A DNA stretch of 64,000 bases from JAHEEL01 sp963785245. Lineage in GTDB: Bacteria; Actinomycetota; Acidimicrobiia; Spongiisociales; UBA5794. This document shows positions 34,425 through 42,394 of the stretch, piece by piece. The translations under genes and the position numbers were made by a program. The stretch's first letter is position 1; every line of letters starts with the position of its first letter. The notes below the pieces were generated by a model. The model saw only the letters and a list, made by a program, of their open reading frames with translations. It made no database searches and was not told the DNA's origin. The DNA is taken from the NCBI GenBank assembly GCA_963785245.1, contig CAWAUO010000005.1, forward strand, positions 67,263-131,262, given 5' to 3'.

Positions 34425-34577
34425 TCAACAGCCGGGTTCGCCGTGATTCCCACAGCACGAGGTGCCGTTCTTCAGCTTGATCGCGTTGTTCTTCGCCGCC
34501 AGTCGCAGTTTCTCGAGCAGCGGTAGATCGCTGTTGCGGAAGTTGTCGAACGACGGGCGCAGACCTGGTCGTGTCAT
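34425..34577 (-). CDS. 50-residue conserved CCGN-GEPGC protein
   Basis: 50 residues, ATG 34577. The sequence reads MTRPGLRPSFDNFRNSDLP, then a basic amphipathic helix, then NGTSCCGNHGEPGC at the very end. Cys41, Cys42, His45 and Cys50 could bind a metal or iron-sulfur cluster (inference). I recall very similar small proteins in many actinobacteria and other phyla, always annotated hypothetical. The start is leaderless-type, 6 nt after TACGGT. It is convergent with lon. Confidence 0.75.
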   Translation of the reverse strand: MTRPGLRPSFDNFRNSDLPLLEKLRLAAKNNAIKLKNGTSCCGNHGEPGC

Positions 34578-34583
34578 GACCGA

Positions 34584-34589
34584 ACCGTA
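34584..34589 (-). promoter_or_regulatory. -10 box of the CCGN-GEPGC gene
   Basis: TACGGT on the minus strand, 6 nt before the ATG at 34577; no ribosome site. Confidence 0.45.
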
Positions 34590-34647
34590 CCACCCCGCAT
34601 GATCCGTGCTCCGGCTAGCGTCGGATGAACCGACGCGAGAGGTGCGC

Positions 34648-34971
34648 ATGTACGTGATCAGGAGAGTCTGGGTGACGAAGTCCCGGCAGGCGAGGCAGGT
34701 AGCGTCGCTCGTTGCCGAGATCGGCGGGGTCTACGAAGAGATCGGGCAGCGTCAGGATGTCCGCGTCTACTTCAATGGCGGGACGCTGCCGGGGGAGCGC
34801 GACGTCGTGTACATGGAGTGGACGGCACCGGTCATCGACTCGCCCTACCGGGGCGATAACGCCCTGCCCGACACCGGCGCCGTGGGACAGAAGGTTCGCG
34901 ATCTGACCGAGGACTCCTGGATCGAGTTCTACGAACTCCTCACGCCCGACAAGGCGTTGCCTACCGAGTAG
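34648..34971 (+). CDS. hypothetical protein, possible ferredoxin-like alpha/beta fold
   Basis: 107 residues; ATG 34648 follows GAGAGGTG. Reads VIRRVWVTKSRQARQVASLVAEIGGVYEEIGQ split across the first strand and helix, then VRVYFNGGTLPGERDVVYMEW as strands, a loop, and a final helix. The beta-alpha-beta-beta pattern is like dimeric alpha/beta-barrel (NIPSNAP or ABM-like) proteins, but I cannot name a family. The neighbouring promoter region is shared with the divergent small Cys gene. Confidence 0.7.
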   Translation: MYVIRRVWVTKSRQARQVASLVAEIGGVYEEIGQRQDVRVYFNGGTLPGERDVVYMEWTAPVIDSPYRGDNALPDTGAVGQKVRDLTEDSWIEFYELLTPDKALPTE

Positions 34972-35059
34972 CAGCACCAGCCAGCGCGGTTGTCTGCCGC
35001 GTGATCTGACGCCGATGCCCGACGAACCCGGCGTCGGTGGTGGCAGCGGGGTACGCCGG

Positions 35060-35065
35060 TAGTCT
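35060..35065 (+). promoter_or_regulatory. -10 box of leaderless MFS gene
   Basis: TAGTCT, 8 nt before the ATG at 35074; no ribosome site. Confidence 0.45.
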
Positions 35066-35073
35066 CAACCGCT

Positions 35074-36318
35074 ATGGATGAGCCCTCAGCCGCAGGACGG
35101 GAGAGCCGGCCTGCGGGGAAGCAGGGTCGGCGGGAGTTCCTCGCGCTGATGGCGGCCGCGACGGCGACCGTAGCGATCTCGATCGATGCGATGCTCCCGG
35201 CGTTCGCCGAACTCCGCGAGTACCTCGGCCTTCCCTCGGACTCGTCGTCCGTTGCGTTGGTCGTGACGGTGTTTTTCGCCGGTCTCGGCATCGGGCAATT
35301 CGTCTACGGACCGCTCGCCGACCGATTCGGCCGCAAGCCAGTCTTCCTCGCGGGATTGGTCCTGTATACGACGGCAGGCTTCGCCACCACGCTCGCGACG
35401 TCGCTCTCCTGGATCCTGATCGGCCGCTTCTTCTGGGGCCTTGGTGCGGCCGGTCCCCGGATCGTCTCGCAGGCGCTGCTGCGCGATCGGTTCCGCGGTG
35501 ATGCCCTCGCTCGTGCGATGGCGGTGATCGTGACGGTGTTCCTCATCGTGCCGACCCTTGCCCCTGTTCTCGGCGAGATGCTGCTGCGGTTCGGATCGTG
35601 GCGGTACACCTTCGCCGTCGGACCGATCTTCGGCATGTTGGTGGCACTGTGGTCGACGAGGCTCACCGAGACACTGAAGCCGAGTGACCGTCGACCGATC
35701 AACCTCAGAGCGCTGCTGAAGACCGTCGGCGCGATCCTGACGACGCGCCGCACCATCGGGAATGCCGTCGCTCTCATGGTTATGAGCGCGGCGTTCCTTC
35801 CCTACTTGGGGTCGTCGGAACGGATGTACGGCGAGATCTACGACTACGGCGACACGTTCTTCTTGTTCTTCGGTTCGAGCGCGATCGTGATGGCCGGGTT
35901 CACGCTGGTCTTCGCCCGACTGGTCAGGCTCATGGGCTCCCGGCGAACCATGGCGGGTGTCTTCATCCTTCTCGTCGTCGCTTCCACCGTGAACCTTCTG
36001 GTCACCGTCCTGTCTGACGGCGTCCCCGCCTTCGTCTTCTTCTTCCTGGCCACGACCTTGCTGATCTCGCTCCAGACGGCGCTCTCTCCGCTCCTGACGT
36101 CGGGAGCACTCGACGAGGTCGGCTACGCCGCGGGGACGGCCGCTTCGACGATCGGCGTCATCAGTCTGCTCGGCGGCGCCATGCTGTCGCCGTTCGTCGA
36201 CTCGGCCATCGGAGCGACAATCACGCCGTTCGCCGTCGGGTTCTTCGTGTTCAGCGTGCTGGCTGCGTTGGCTGCCGGCTGGGCCAACACGGGTCGGTCC
36301 GTCGCGAGGGTTGCCTGA
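35074..36318 (+). CDS. Bcr/CflA-type MFS drug-efflux transporter
   Basis: 414 residues with twelve predicted helices. Begins with a cytosolic polar leader, then LALMAAATATVAISIDAMLPAF, the typical Bcr/CflA helix 1. GQFVYGPLADRFGRKPVFLAGL is MFS motif A of this subfamily and the helix 4 region FFWGLGAAGPRIVSQALLRD matches its drug:H+ antiporter motif C location. Role: export of drug-like compounds or amino acids driven by protons. Its convergent neighbour is an RNase Z-like hydrolase with no functional link. Confidence 0.9.
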   Translation: MDEPSAAGRESRPAGKQGRREFLALMAAATATVAISIDAMLPAFAELREYLGLPSDSSSVALVVTVFFAGLGIGQFVYGPLADRFGRKPVFLAGLVLYTTAGFATTLATSLSWILIGRFFWGLGAAGPRIVSQALLRDRFRGDALARAMAVIVTVFLIVPTLAPVLGEMLLRFGSWRYTFAVGPIFGMLVALWSTRLTETLKPSDRRPINLRALLKTVGAILTTRRTIGNAVALMVMSAAFLPYLGSSERMYGEIYDYGDTFFLFFGSSAIVMAGFTLVFARLVRLMGSRRTMAGVFILLVVASTVNLLVTVLSDGVPAFVFFFLATTLLISLQTALSPLLTSGALDEVGYAAGTAASTIGVISLLGGAMLSPFVDSAIGATITPFAVGFFVFSVLAALAAGWANTGRSVARVA

Positions 36319-36333
36319 CAACGATGATGCCCT

Positions 36334-37194
36334 CTAGATGACGGTGAGGTCTCGGCCGTAGACGAACGGTTCGTTGTAGGCCGATGCGACCTCATCGTAG
36401 AGGTCATCCTCAGTCGCGTGCCAGAGCAACTGGTGGGCGAGCACCAGCGCCCCTGGATCCGCCTCTGCAGCGATTCGGCCGAGGTGGGCTCCCGATGTGT
36501 GGGACCGCTCGTGATATGACCGCCACTCGGGAGGACGATTCGAAAGTCCCGCCGTCGAGTAGACCTCATGCACCAGCACGTCGCAACCGGCGTAGGTGGG
36601 CACCATCTCGGCGAACGGGCCGGTGTCGCCTGAGATGATGACCGTCCGGTCGGGAGTGGAGATGCGATATCCGAGGGCGGGGAACGGGCCGTGGAGGGCC
36701 GGATCCCAGTCCCCGTGGTGCACTTCGAACGCCTCGATGGTCACGAGGTCGTCGTTGTAGACGACGCCGGGCGTCACGTCTTGGCCGACGATCTCGTGGC
36801 CCCGTTCGGTGTGTGGTTCGTTGAGGGATCGCTTCGCGACGTCCAGCGAGTAGGCCTCGGCGATCGAACGGGACATCGCGGCGGTGCCGCGCGGGCCGTA
36901 GACCTCGAGGGGTTCGTCTCTACCGAACATCCATGGCATCAGCATCAACTCACCGAGGCCCAGCGTGTGGTCCGAGTGCATGTGGCTGAGGAATGCCTTC
37001 GTCACCTGTGACATCGCAAGCCCGGCTATTCCAGCCTCGTGGCCTTCGGACAGACGGAGGCCGACACCCGGTCCGAAATCGAAGAGGTAGGGGTTGTCGT
37101 CGACCACCACGGCGGTCGAGGTTCCTGCTCGCCCGGGTTCGGTGCGGGGCGTGCCGGTGCCGAGGAGCACCACGCGCGTGCGATGGTCGGTCAT
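36334..37194 (-). CDS. RNase Z / arylsulfatase-like MBL-fold hydrolase
   Basis: 286 residues. Metallo-beta-lactamase fold: VVLLGTGTPRTEPGRAGTSTAVV at the N-terminus, metal motif SHMHSDHTLGLGELM, DVLVHEVYSTAG, and a late HTSGAHLGRIAAEA / LVLAHQLLW pair of metal His. This order is that of RNase Z-type enzymes, but the length and the absence of the full exosite arm favour a small-molecule hydrolase. The ATG 37194 follows TACCAT by 6 nt and has no ribosome site. Confidence 0.85.
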   Translation of the reverse strand: MTDHRTRVVLLGTGTPRTEPGRAGTSTAVVVDDNPYLFDFGPGVGLRLSEGHEAGIAGLAMSQVTKAFLSHMHSDHTLGLGELMLMPWMFGRDEPLEVYGPRGTAAMSRSIAEAYSLDVAKRSLNEPHTERGHEIVGQDVTPGVVYNDDLVTIEAFEVHHGDWDPALHGPFPALGYRISTPDRTVIISGDTGPFAEMVPTYAGCDVLVHEVYSTAGLSNRPPEWRSYHERSHTSGAHLGRIAAEADPGALVLAHQLLWHATEDDLYDEVASAYNEPFVYGRDLTVI

Positions 37195-37200
37195 GGGTCG

Positions 37201-37206
37201 ATGGTA
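37201..37206 (-). promoter_or_regulatory. -10 box of leaderless MBL gene
   Basis: TACCAT on the minus strand, 6 nt before the ATG at 37194. Confidence 0.45.
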
Positions 37207-37249
37207 CGAGATGTCGCGGCGGCGATGCCGCTCCGGCCGATTGCGCGTG

Positions 37250-39529
37250 CTAGTGGGCGAGCAACACGGGGAAGTCGTGTGCTTCCATCGGCGGCGGCTC
37301 TCCGGTGAAACGCTCCACTTGGACGAGACAGGTCTGAGCGCTCGGGCCCTGGGCGAGTTGCGAGGTGCCGACGTCGCGGGTCAGAACGTTGGGGTTGCCG
37401 CTCCGGTCGAGACCATCGGGTCCGACCGGGTCCCACCACGCACCGGTCGGCAACTGGACAACTCGCTCGATGAGATCGTCCCGGATCGTGACGCTAGCCA
37501 GCGTGGCACCACGGTCGTTGAAGACCCGGACAAGATCTCCGTGGATCAAGCCGCGTTCGGCAGCATCGCCGGGGTGCATCCCTACCTGTTCGCGTCCGTC
37601 GACCTTCGCATTGAGGCTCGTCTCTCCGTGGTCCCACTGCGAGTGCAGCCTCGTCTTCGGCTGGTTCGAGATCAGGTGGAGCGGGTACTCGGTGGCGTTG
37701 CCGATCCATTCCTCCGGTTCGATCCAGGTCGGATGTGGCGGGCAGGTGGAGTAGCCGAATCCGGCGACTGCTTCCGAGTACAACTCGATCTTGCCGGACG
37801 GCGTCGAAAGCGGTGATCCCTCCGGGTCTGCGACGAACGCCGCGAGCGTCGATTCGGCCGGCGGAATCCAGCCATCGGGAATCTGGAAGTGGCCAAGCCC
37901 GCGGAGTTCATCGAGGGTCGGGAAATCGCGGTGGTGAGCGTGGAAGCGTTCGTAGAGGTGCTCGATCCACTCCGCACCGGTACGACCCTCGGTGAAGCGG
38001 TCCTCCGCACCGAGTCGGCGCGACAGGCCGGCGAAGATGTCGTAGTCATTGCGGGCGTCGCCGACCGGATCGATGACTTGCTCCATCCAGAAGATGAAGT
38101 CGTCCGTCGTGCTTCCGCCCACATCGTTCCGTTCGAGGGTTGTCGTCGCGGGAAGAACGACATCGGCGCGTCGGGCGAGGGCGTTCCAGAACGGCTCGTG
38201 AACGACGACGGTGTCCGGGATCTGCCAGGCCCGTGCGAGTCGGTTGAGGTTCTGGTGGTGATGGAATGGGTTCCCACCGGCCCAGTAAACGAGACGGGTC
38301 TCCGGATAGGTGAGGCGGCGTCCGTCGTAGTCGAAGTCCTCGCCACCGTGGAGGAGCAAGTCCGAGATCCGGGCCACCGGGATGAAGTTGGAGACGGCGT
38401 TGCTGCCCTGGGGGAGTCGGGGGAGTTCGTGGTAGCCGACCCCGTGCCCGACGAGGCCCACGGCTCCGTAGCCGAATCCGATCCCGCCGCCCGGCTGGCC
38501 GATCTGACCGAGCATGGCCGCCAGCGCACTCGCCGCCCAGTAGGGCTGCTCCCCATGGTCCGACCGCTGAACCGACCAGCTCACGGTCACGAGTGTGCGG
38601 GCCCGGGCCATCTCGGCGGCAAGCGACCGGATGCGGTCCGCTTCGACTCCTGAGATATCGGACGCCCACTCCGCCGACTTCGGGATGCCGTCAGTCTCGC
38701 CGAGCAGGTAGGAACGGAAGCGGTCCCATCCGACGCAGGCGCGCGCTAGGAACGACTCATCATGGTCACCAGAGACCAGCAGGCTGTGGGAGAGGCCGAG
38801 CATCACGGCGGCATCGGTATTCGGACGCATCGGTAGCCACTCCGATTCGATCAGGTCCTCCCGTAGTGGTGAGAAGTTGACGAATCGGACGCCCCGGTCG
38901 CGGCAGGTCTCGAGGCGGCTGGAGAGCAGGTGCCGACCCTGGCCGCCGTAGCTGACCTGGCTGTTCTTGATCGGCATGCCGCCGAAGCTGACGACGAGCT
39001 CGGTGTCCTCGGCGATCTCAGCGAACTGTGGTTGCTCGTCGACCAGGTCGTCGAACGAGATCCCGAAGACGTGGGGCGTGATCACGATCCCTGCAGCGAT
39101 GGAGTAGTTGTCGGCCGAGGACGTGTAGCCGCCGATGGAGTTGAGGAACCGATGAACCTGACCGACGGCGTGGTGGAATCGGCCGGCACTGGCCCAGCCG
39201 TAGCTGCCGCCGTAGATCGCTTGGTTCCCGAACTCGGTTCGCACGCGTTCGAGTTCCACGGCCACCATGTCGAGAGCGACATCCCAGTCGACCTCGACGA
39301 ACGGCTCGTATCCGCGGCGGTCGTTGTTCGAGCCCGGACCGTTGCGGTACCAGCTCTCGCGAATCGATGGCCGAGCGACACGGCTGCGGCGTACGGCCTT
39401 GAGGGACTGGCCGATGGGGGACGGGTCCGGGTCCTTGGCGAACGGGTGAACCGCAGTGATCTCAGTGCCGTCGGTCTCGACGTCGTAGGCACCCCAGTTT
39501 GTCAGTGTCAGATGTCGTGTTGTGGGCAT
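37250..39529 (-). CDS. DMSO-reductase/BisC-type molybdopterin oxidoreductase
   Basis: 759 residues; ATG 39529 follows GGGGAGG. Bis-MGD enzyme of the DMSO reductase/BisC/TorA group. Tyr110-Gly-Trp112 in IYGGSYGWASAGRFHHA matches Tyr114-Gly-Trp116 of Rhodobacter DMSO reductase, and the Mo-ligand Ser corresponds to Ser143 in NYSIAAG, 31 residues on, as in that enzyme (Trp116/Ser147). The Tyr is reported absent from TMAO reductase, so an S-oxide (methionine, biotin or DMSO) substrate is more likely. No Tat signal or iron-sulfur N-terminus, so it is cytosolic, BisC-like. No cytochrome partner is adjacent. Confidence 0.88.
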   Translation of the reverse strand: MPTTRHLTLTNWGAYDVETDGTEITAVHPFAKDPDPSPIGQSLKAVRRSRVARPSIRESWYRNGPGSNNDRRGYEPFVEVDWDVALDMVAVELERVRTEFGNQAIYGGSYGWASAGRFHHAVGQVHRFLNSIGGYTSSADNYSIAAGIVITPHVFGISFDDLVDEQPQFAEIAEDTELVVSFGGMPIKNSQVSYGGQGRHLLSSRLETCRDRGVRFVNFSPLREDLIESEWLPMRPNTDAAVMLGLSHSLLVSGDHDESFLARACVGWDRFRSYLLGETDGIPKSAEWASDISGVEADRIRSLAAEMARARTLVTVSWSVQRSDHGEQPYWAASALAAMLGQIGQPGGGIGFGYGAVGLVGHGVGYHELPRLPQGSNAVSNFIPVARISDLLLHGGEDFDYDGRRLTYPETRLVYWAGGNPFHHHQNLNRLARAWQIPDTVVVHEPFWNALARRADVVLPATTTLERNDVGGSTTDDFIFWMEQVIDPVGDARNDYDIFAGLSRRLGAEDRFTEGRTGAEWIEHLYERFHAHHRDFPTLDELRGLGHFQIPDGWIPPAESTLAAFVADPEGSPLSTPSGKIELYSEAVAGFGYSTCPPHPTWIEPEEWIGNATEYPLHLISNQPKTRLHSQWDHGETSLNAKVDGREQVGMHPGDAAERGLIHGDLVRVFNDRGATLASVTIRDDLIERVVQLPTGAWWDPVGPDGLDRSGNPNVLTRDVGTSQLAQGPSAQTCLVQVERFTGEPPPMEAHDFPVLLAH

Positions 39530-39698
39530 CGTCCTCCCCGGTCCACGCGAACCCTAGTGATGGCGGGTGGCCACTCCGGATGCCATGCGTGGCTGAGCTG
39601 CGGCCGTCGAACGCGGCCGCACGCGCCCTGCTCTCGGACGATTCGGTGCCCATGGCGCATACGGCAACGGTGATGGGCGGGCGGACCCGCCGGAAGCG

Positions 39699-40292
39699 CT
39701 AGCTCCCCTCGTCGTCACCGGCGAGGATCCGGTAGACATCTCTCCTGGTCCGCTCGAGGATCGCTTTCGCCCTGGCGATCTGAGCCCCGGACCCGGAGCG
39801 GGCGACCTCCATGACAGCGGCGCCAACCTGGAATCCAAGCTCGCGCAGTTCGAACAGTCCGTCTTCGTCGGTGTCAGAACCGAAGCGTTCCCACGGGGGA
39901 GCGTCTTCGGCGAACTCGATCTTGGCGTATCCGTCCTCGGTGAGGCGATACACCTTCTTCCCGTCTTGATCCGTCGTTTCGATGAGTCCTTCATCACTGA
40001 GCTGCTGGAGTGTGGGGTAGATGGAGCCCGGGCTTGGCTGCCACATTCCGCTGCTGCGCTCCGAGAGTTCTTGCATGATCTGATAGCCATGCATGGGCTC
40101 TTCGGCGAGCAAATGGAGAATGGCGGCGCGAACGTCGCCGCGGCCTACCTTCGGCTTGCCGGGGAAGAACGGTGCGGATCCCATGGGGAATCCACCGCGG
40201 CGGCCGTGGCTCTTCCTGTGCTTGTGGTGGCCGGACGCCATCGCCATGCGGCGGCGGACAACGGGCCACGGGGGTGTCAATGCGTATGACAT
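39699..40292 (-). CDS. PadR family transcriptional regulator
   Basis: 197 residues; ATG 40292 follows AAGGAGACCG. A His/Lys/Arg-rich leader precedes the PadR winged helix VRAAILHLLAEEPMHGYQIMQEL and GSIYPTLQQLSDEGLIETT. The C-terminal dimerisation region is predicted helical. The leader resembles that of metal or phenolic-compound sensing PadRs with a glycine/histidine-rich arm, but this is not diagnostic. An 18-bp palindrome lies upstream, the likely operator. The downstream target is not known. Confidence 0.9.
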   Translation of the reverse strand: MSYALTPPWPVVRRRMAMASGHHKHRKSHGRRGGFPMGSAPFFPGKPKVGRGDVRAAILHLLAEEPMHGYQIMQELSERSSGMWQPSPGSIYPTLQQLSDEGLIETTDQDGKKVYRLTEDGYAKIEFAEDAPPWERFGSDTDEDGLFELRELGFQVGAAVMEVARSGSGAQIARAKAILERTRRDVYRILAGDDEGS

Positions 40293-40322
40293 CGGTCTCC
40301 TTTCGAGAACTTTCAATACTAT

Positions 40323-40340
40323 ATCACGATATATCGTGAT
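40323..40340. promoter_or_regulatory. 18-bp palindrome, probable PadR operator
   Basis: ATCACGATATATCGTGAT is a perfect palindrome in the PadR / PH-like intergenic region, 31 bp upstream of the PadR start. ATAT-rich palindromes of this type are typical of PadR sites. Confidence 0.65.
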
Positions 40341-40416
40341 GTGTCAACCCATGTCCTGTCCCTGCGGCGTCAGCGCCGATCGCGTAGGGTGGGCTGGAGC
40401 GCTACCGGGAGGCGGC

Positions 40417-40779
40417 ATGGCGAACGAATGGACGCTCAACTACCTGCCATCCGACGGCGGACGCCTGACGGGGCGTCTCAGCGTCGGACCCGAGGATGTG
40501 CGGTTCTCCGCGCTCTACGACTCGTCGAACAGCGAGATCGTCAAGGGGATTACCGGGGCCCTCGGCGCGTACGCCGTGTCGGGTGGTCACGCGTCCTACG
40601 TTCACAATTCGGGCACTGAATTCGAAGTGGTTCTCCCGAAAACCGAGATCACGTCCGCTGTACGGGCCAAGAAGGGAATGATGAAACGGGCCGTCATCAC
40701 CATGGCGGACGGCAGCGAGTTCGTGTTCGACTACGGCATGCTGTCGACGAAGAAGCTCGTTGCGGCTATCAACGGCTAG
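40417..40779 (+). CDS. hypothetical protein, possible PH-like/GRAM beta-barrel
   Basis: 120 residues; ATG 40417 follows GGGAGG. Alternating strand-rich sequence (LTGRLSVGPEDVRFSALYD, KTEITSAVRAKKGMMKRAVIT, FVFDYGMLSTKKLVAAI) with the TKKLVAAI terminal helix. The motif pattern, including SAVRxKKG/MMKRAVITMADG, is what I expect of a PH-like domain (bacterial GRAM/DUF1000-like), but I do not recognise a specific family. Divergent from PadR and could be its target (inference). Confidence 0.75.
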   Translation: MANEWTLNYLPSDGGRLTGRLSVGPEDVRFSALYDSSNSEIVKGITGALGAYAVSGGHASYVHNSGTEFEVVLPKTEITSAVRAKKGMMKRAVITMADGSEFVFDYGMLSTKKLVAAING

Positions 40780-40921
40780 CGCGCCGGCCACTCGATCTGG
40801 ACGTATCTGACGAAGCGTTGGTCGTCGTTCTTGCCCCGCACGGCGTTCGCGTCTTCTGATCGCCTGTGATCGTGTGCCGTCGCCATGTGCACTGGGCGGC
40901 GCTCAGAAGGAAGGCACTGAG

Positions 40922-41275
40922 GTGGTTCAGGGGCAGCCGGCACCGGGCGCACGCGTAGTTGACGGGCAACTGTCGGCGATTCGCAGAACCGCGGGTGCCC
41001 TCGGTGTTGCGCTCATTGCGCTCAACGCCCTTGACCGCTTCGTGACGAACCTCATCATCGATCGATTCGGTGACATCAGGGTGAACCCTGTGATGGCACC
41101 GATGATCGGCACTCCTTCCGCGATGCTCGTGAAGGTCGGTATCTGCGTCGTGGTCCTCGCTCTCACGACCCGTATCATGTCGCCACGAATGGCGACCGGC
41201 CTGCGGATGGCCGTAGCGGTGTACATGATCGTCGCCACCGCGACCGTCGGCCAGGACGCCGACCTGGTGTCCTAG
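40922..41275 (+). CDS. DUF5658-like small membrane protein
   Basis: 117 residues; GTG 40922 follows GAAGGAAGG. Three hydrophobic segments: LGVALIALNALDRFVTNLII, MLVKVGICVVVLALTTRI, and LRMAVAVYMIVATATVG. The ALNALDRFVTNLII helix with an Asp and the VNPVMAPMIGTPSAM loop are like DUF5658 proteins, whose function is unknown. Membrane-located. Confidence 0.6.
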   Translation: MVQGQPAPGARVVDGQLSAIRRTAGALGVALIALNALDRFVTNLIIDRFGDIRVNPVMAPMIGTPSAMLVKVGICVVVLALTTRIMSPRMATGLRMAVAVYMIVATATVGQDADLVS

Positions 41276-41320
41276 GGCGCGACCTTCGTCGTTCCTGTCG
41301 GGGAGTGGCGCCCGCAGACG

Positions 41321-42310
41321 CTACCGGCCGAGGATCGATTCGATGTCGGCCATCTGCCCGCGGGACAGTGGACCGAACGCCATGGCGCCGGCATTCTCCC
41401 TCACCTGCTCGCGAGTCTTGAAGCCCGGAATCGGGATCGTGACGTCGCTGCGTCCCCACAGCCATGCGATCGCGCCTTGCGACAGCGTTCTGCCGTCGCT
41501 CGTGAGTACGTCGCGGACGGAGTCGAGTGCCTCGATCCACCGCTGGGCAGGCCGGCCGTCTTCGAGTCCGGGGAACCACTGGGCGCTGCCGCGGACGTCG
41601 TCGTCACTGAATTGGGTGTCGGCTGTGAACTTGCCGGTCAGGATTCCCATCCCGAGTGGACTCCGGTTCACACTTGCGAGACCCATCTCCTCGCAGAGAG
41701 CGAGAAGCTCGAGGTTTCCGTCGAAGACGCTGAGCTGCTGTTGCACGGCCGCACAGCCGGGACCATCGGAGAATGCGGCCGCCGCGTCGGTGCGATCGGT
41801 GCTCCACCCGTACGCCCTGATCTTCCCCTCGGCCACGAACCGTTCGAGTTCGTCTCGTACCGGGAGTGATCGATCGATTGTGAGTCCGCCGGGGTGCAAC
41901 TGGTAGAGGTCGATGTAGTCGGTGCCCAGGTTGGCGAGGCTGGTCTCGAGGTCCTCGCGCATGTGGGGGACCACGTCGCTTGCCTCCTCGGAGACGCCGT
42001 AGCACGTCACGTTCTTGGCCTCGGCGTGGACGCGATGGCCGAATTTCGTGGCAATTACGACCCGGTCTCGTCGCCCAGCGAGGGCCGACCCGAGAATCCG
42101 CTCGCTGTGGCCGCAGCCGTAGTTGGCTGCCGTGTCGAAGAACGTGGCTCCAAGATCGATGGCCTCTTGGATCGCGAGGGTGGACTCATGGTCGTCGACG
42201 GCACTCCAACCCGCCGCGTTTCCGTCGAACGTCCAGACGCCGCCAATGGCCCAGCAGCCCATACCAACGGCGGAGACCTCGATGCCGCTCCTCCCGAGGG
42301 TTCGTTTCAT
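41321..42310 (-). CDS. aldo/keto reductase
   Basis: 329 residues; ATG 42310 follows GGAGGG. TIM-barrel AKR: KRTLGRSGIEVSAVGMGCWAIGG at the start, the catalytic Asp and Tyr in FFDTAANYGCGHSERILG, Lys in VIATKFGH and DYIDLYQLHPGG with the active-site His, and NAD(P)-binding segment IPIPGFKTREQVREN at the C-terminus. Role: NADPH-dependent reduction of carbonyl compounds. Substrate not defined. It is adjacent to a nitroreductase-like gene on the same strand but 84 bp away. Confidence 0.92.
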   Translation of the reverse strand: MKRTLGRSGIEVSAVGMGCWAIGGVWTFDGNAAGWSAVDDHESTLAIQEAIDLGATFFDTAANYGCGHSERILGSALAGRRDRVVIATKFGHRVHAEAKNVTCYGVSEEASDVVPHMREDLETSLANLGTDYIDLYQLHPGGLTIDRSLPVRDELERFVAEGKIRAYGWSTDRTDAAAAFSDGPGCAAVQQQLSVFDGNLELLALCEEMGLASVNRSPLGMGILTGKFTADTQFSDDDVRGSAQWFPGLEDGRPAQRWIEALDSVRDVLTSDGRTLSQGAIAWLWGRSDVTIPIPGFKTREQVRENAGAMAFGPLSRGQMADIESILGR

Positions 42311-42394
42311 GCCTTCGCCCTCCTGTCGTGGTGTCGGTCGATTGTCGCGCGGATCTCGGCGCCTGCCCAGCCCGGGGTTATGGATCCTTGGTCC

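Noticed and set aside
20532..39529. TMADH-like and DMSO-reductase-like genes as one methylated-amine/N-oxide respiration pathway
   Set aside because: They are 17 kb apart with unrelated genes between and no shared electron carriers; a link is speculation.
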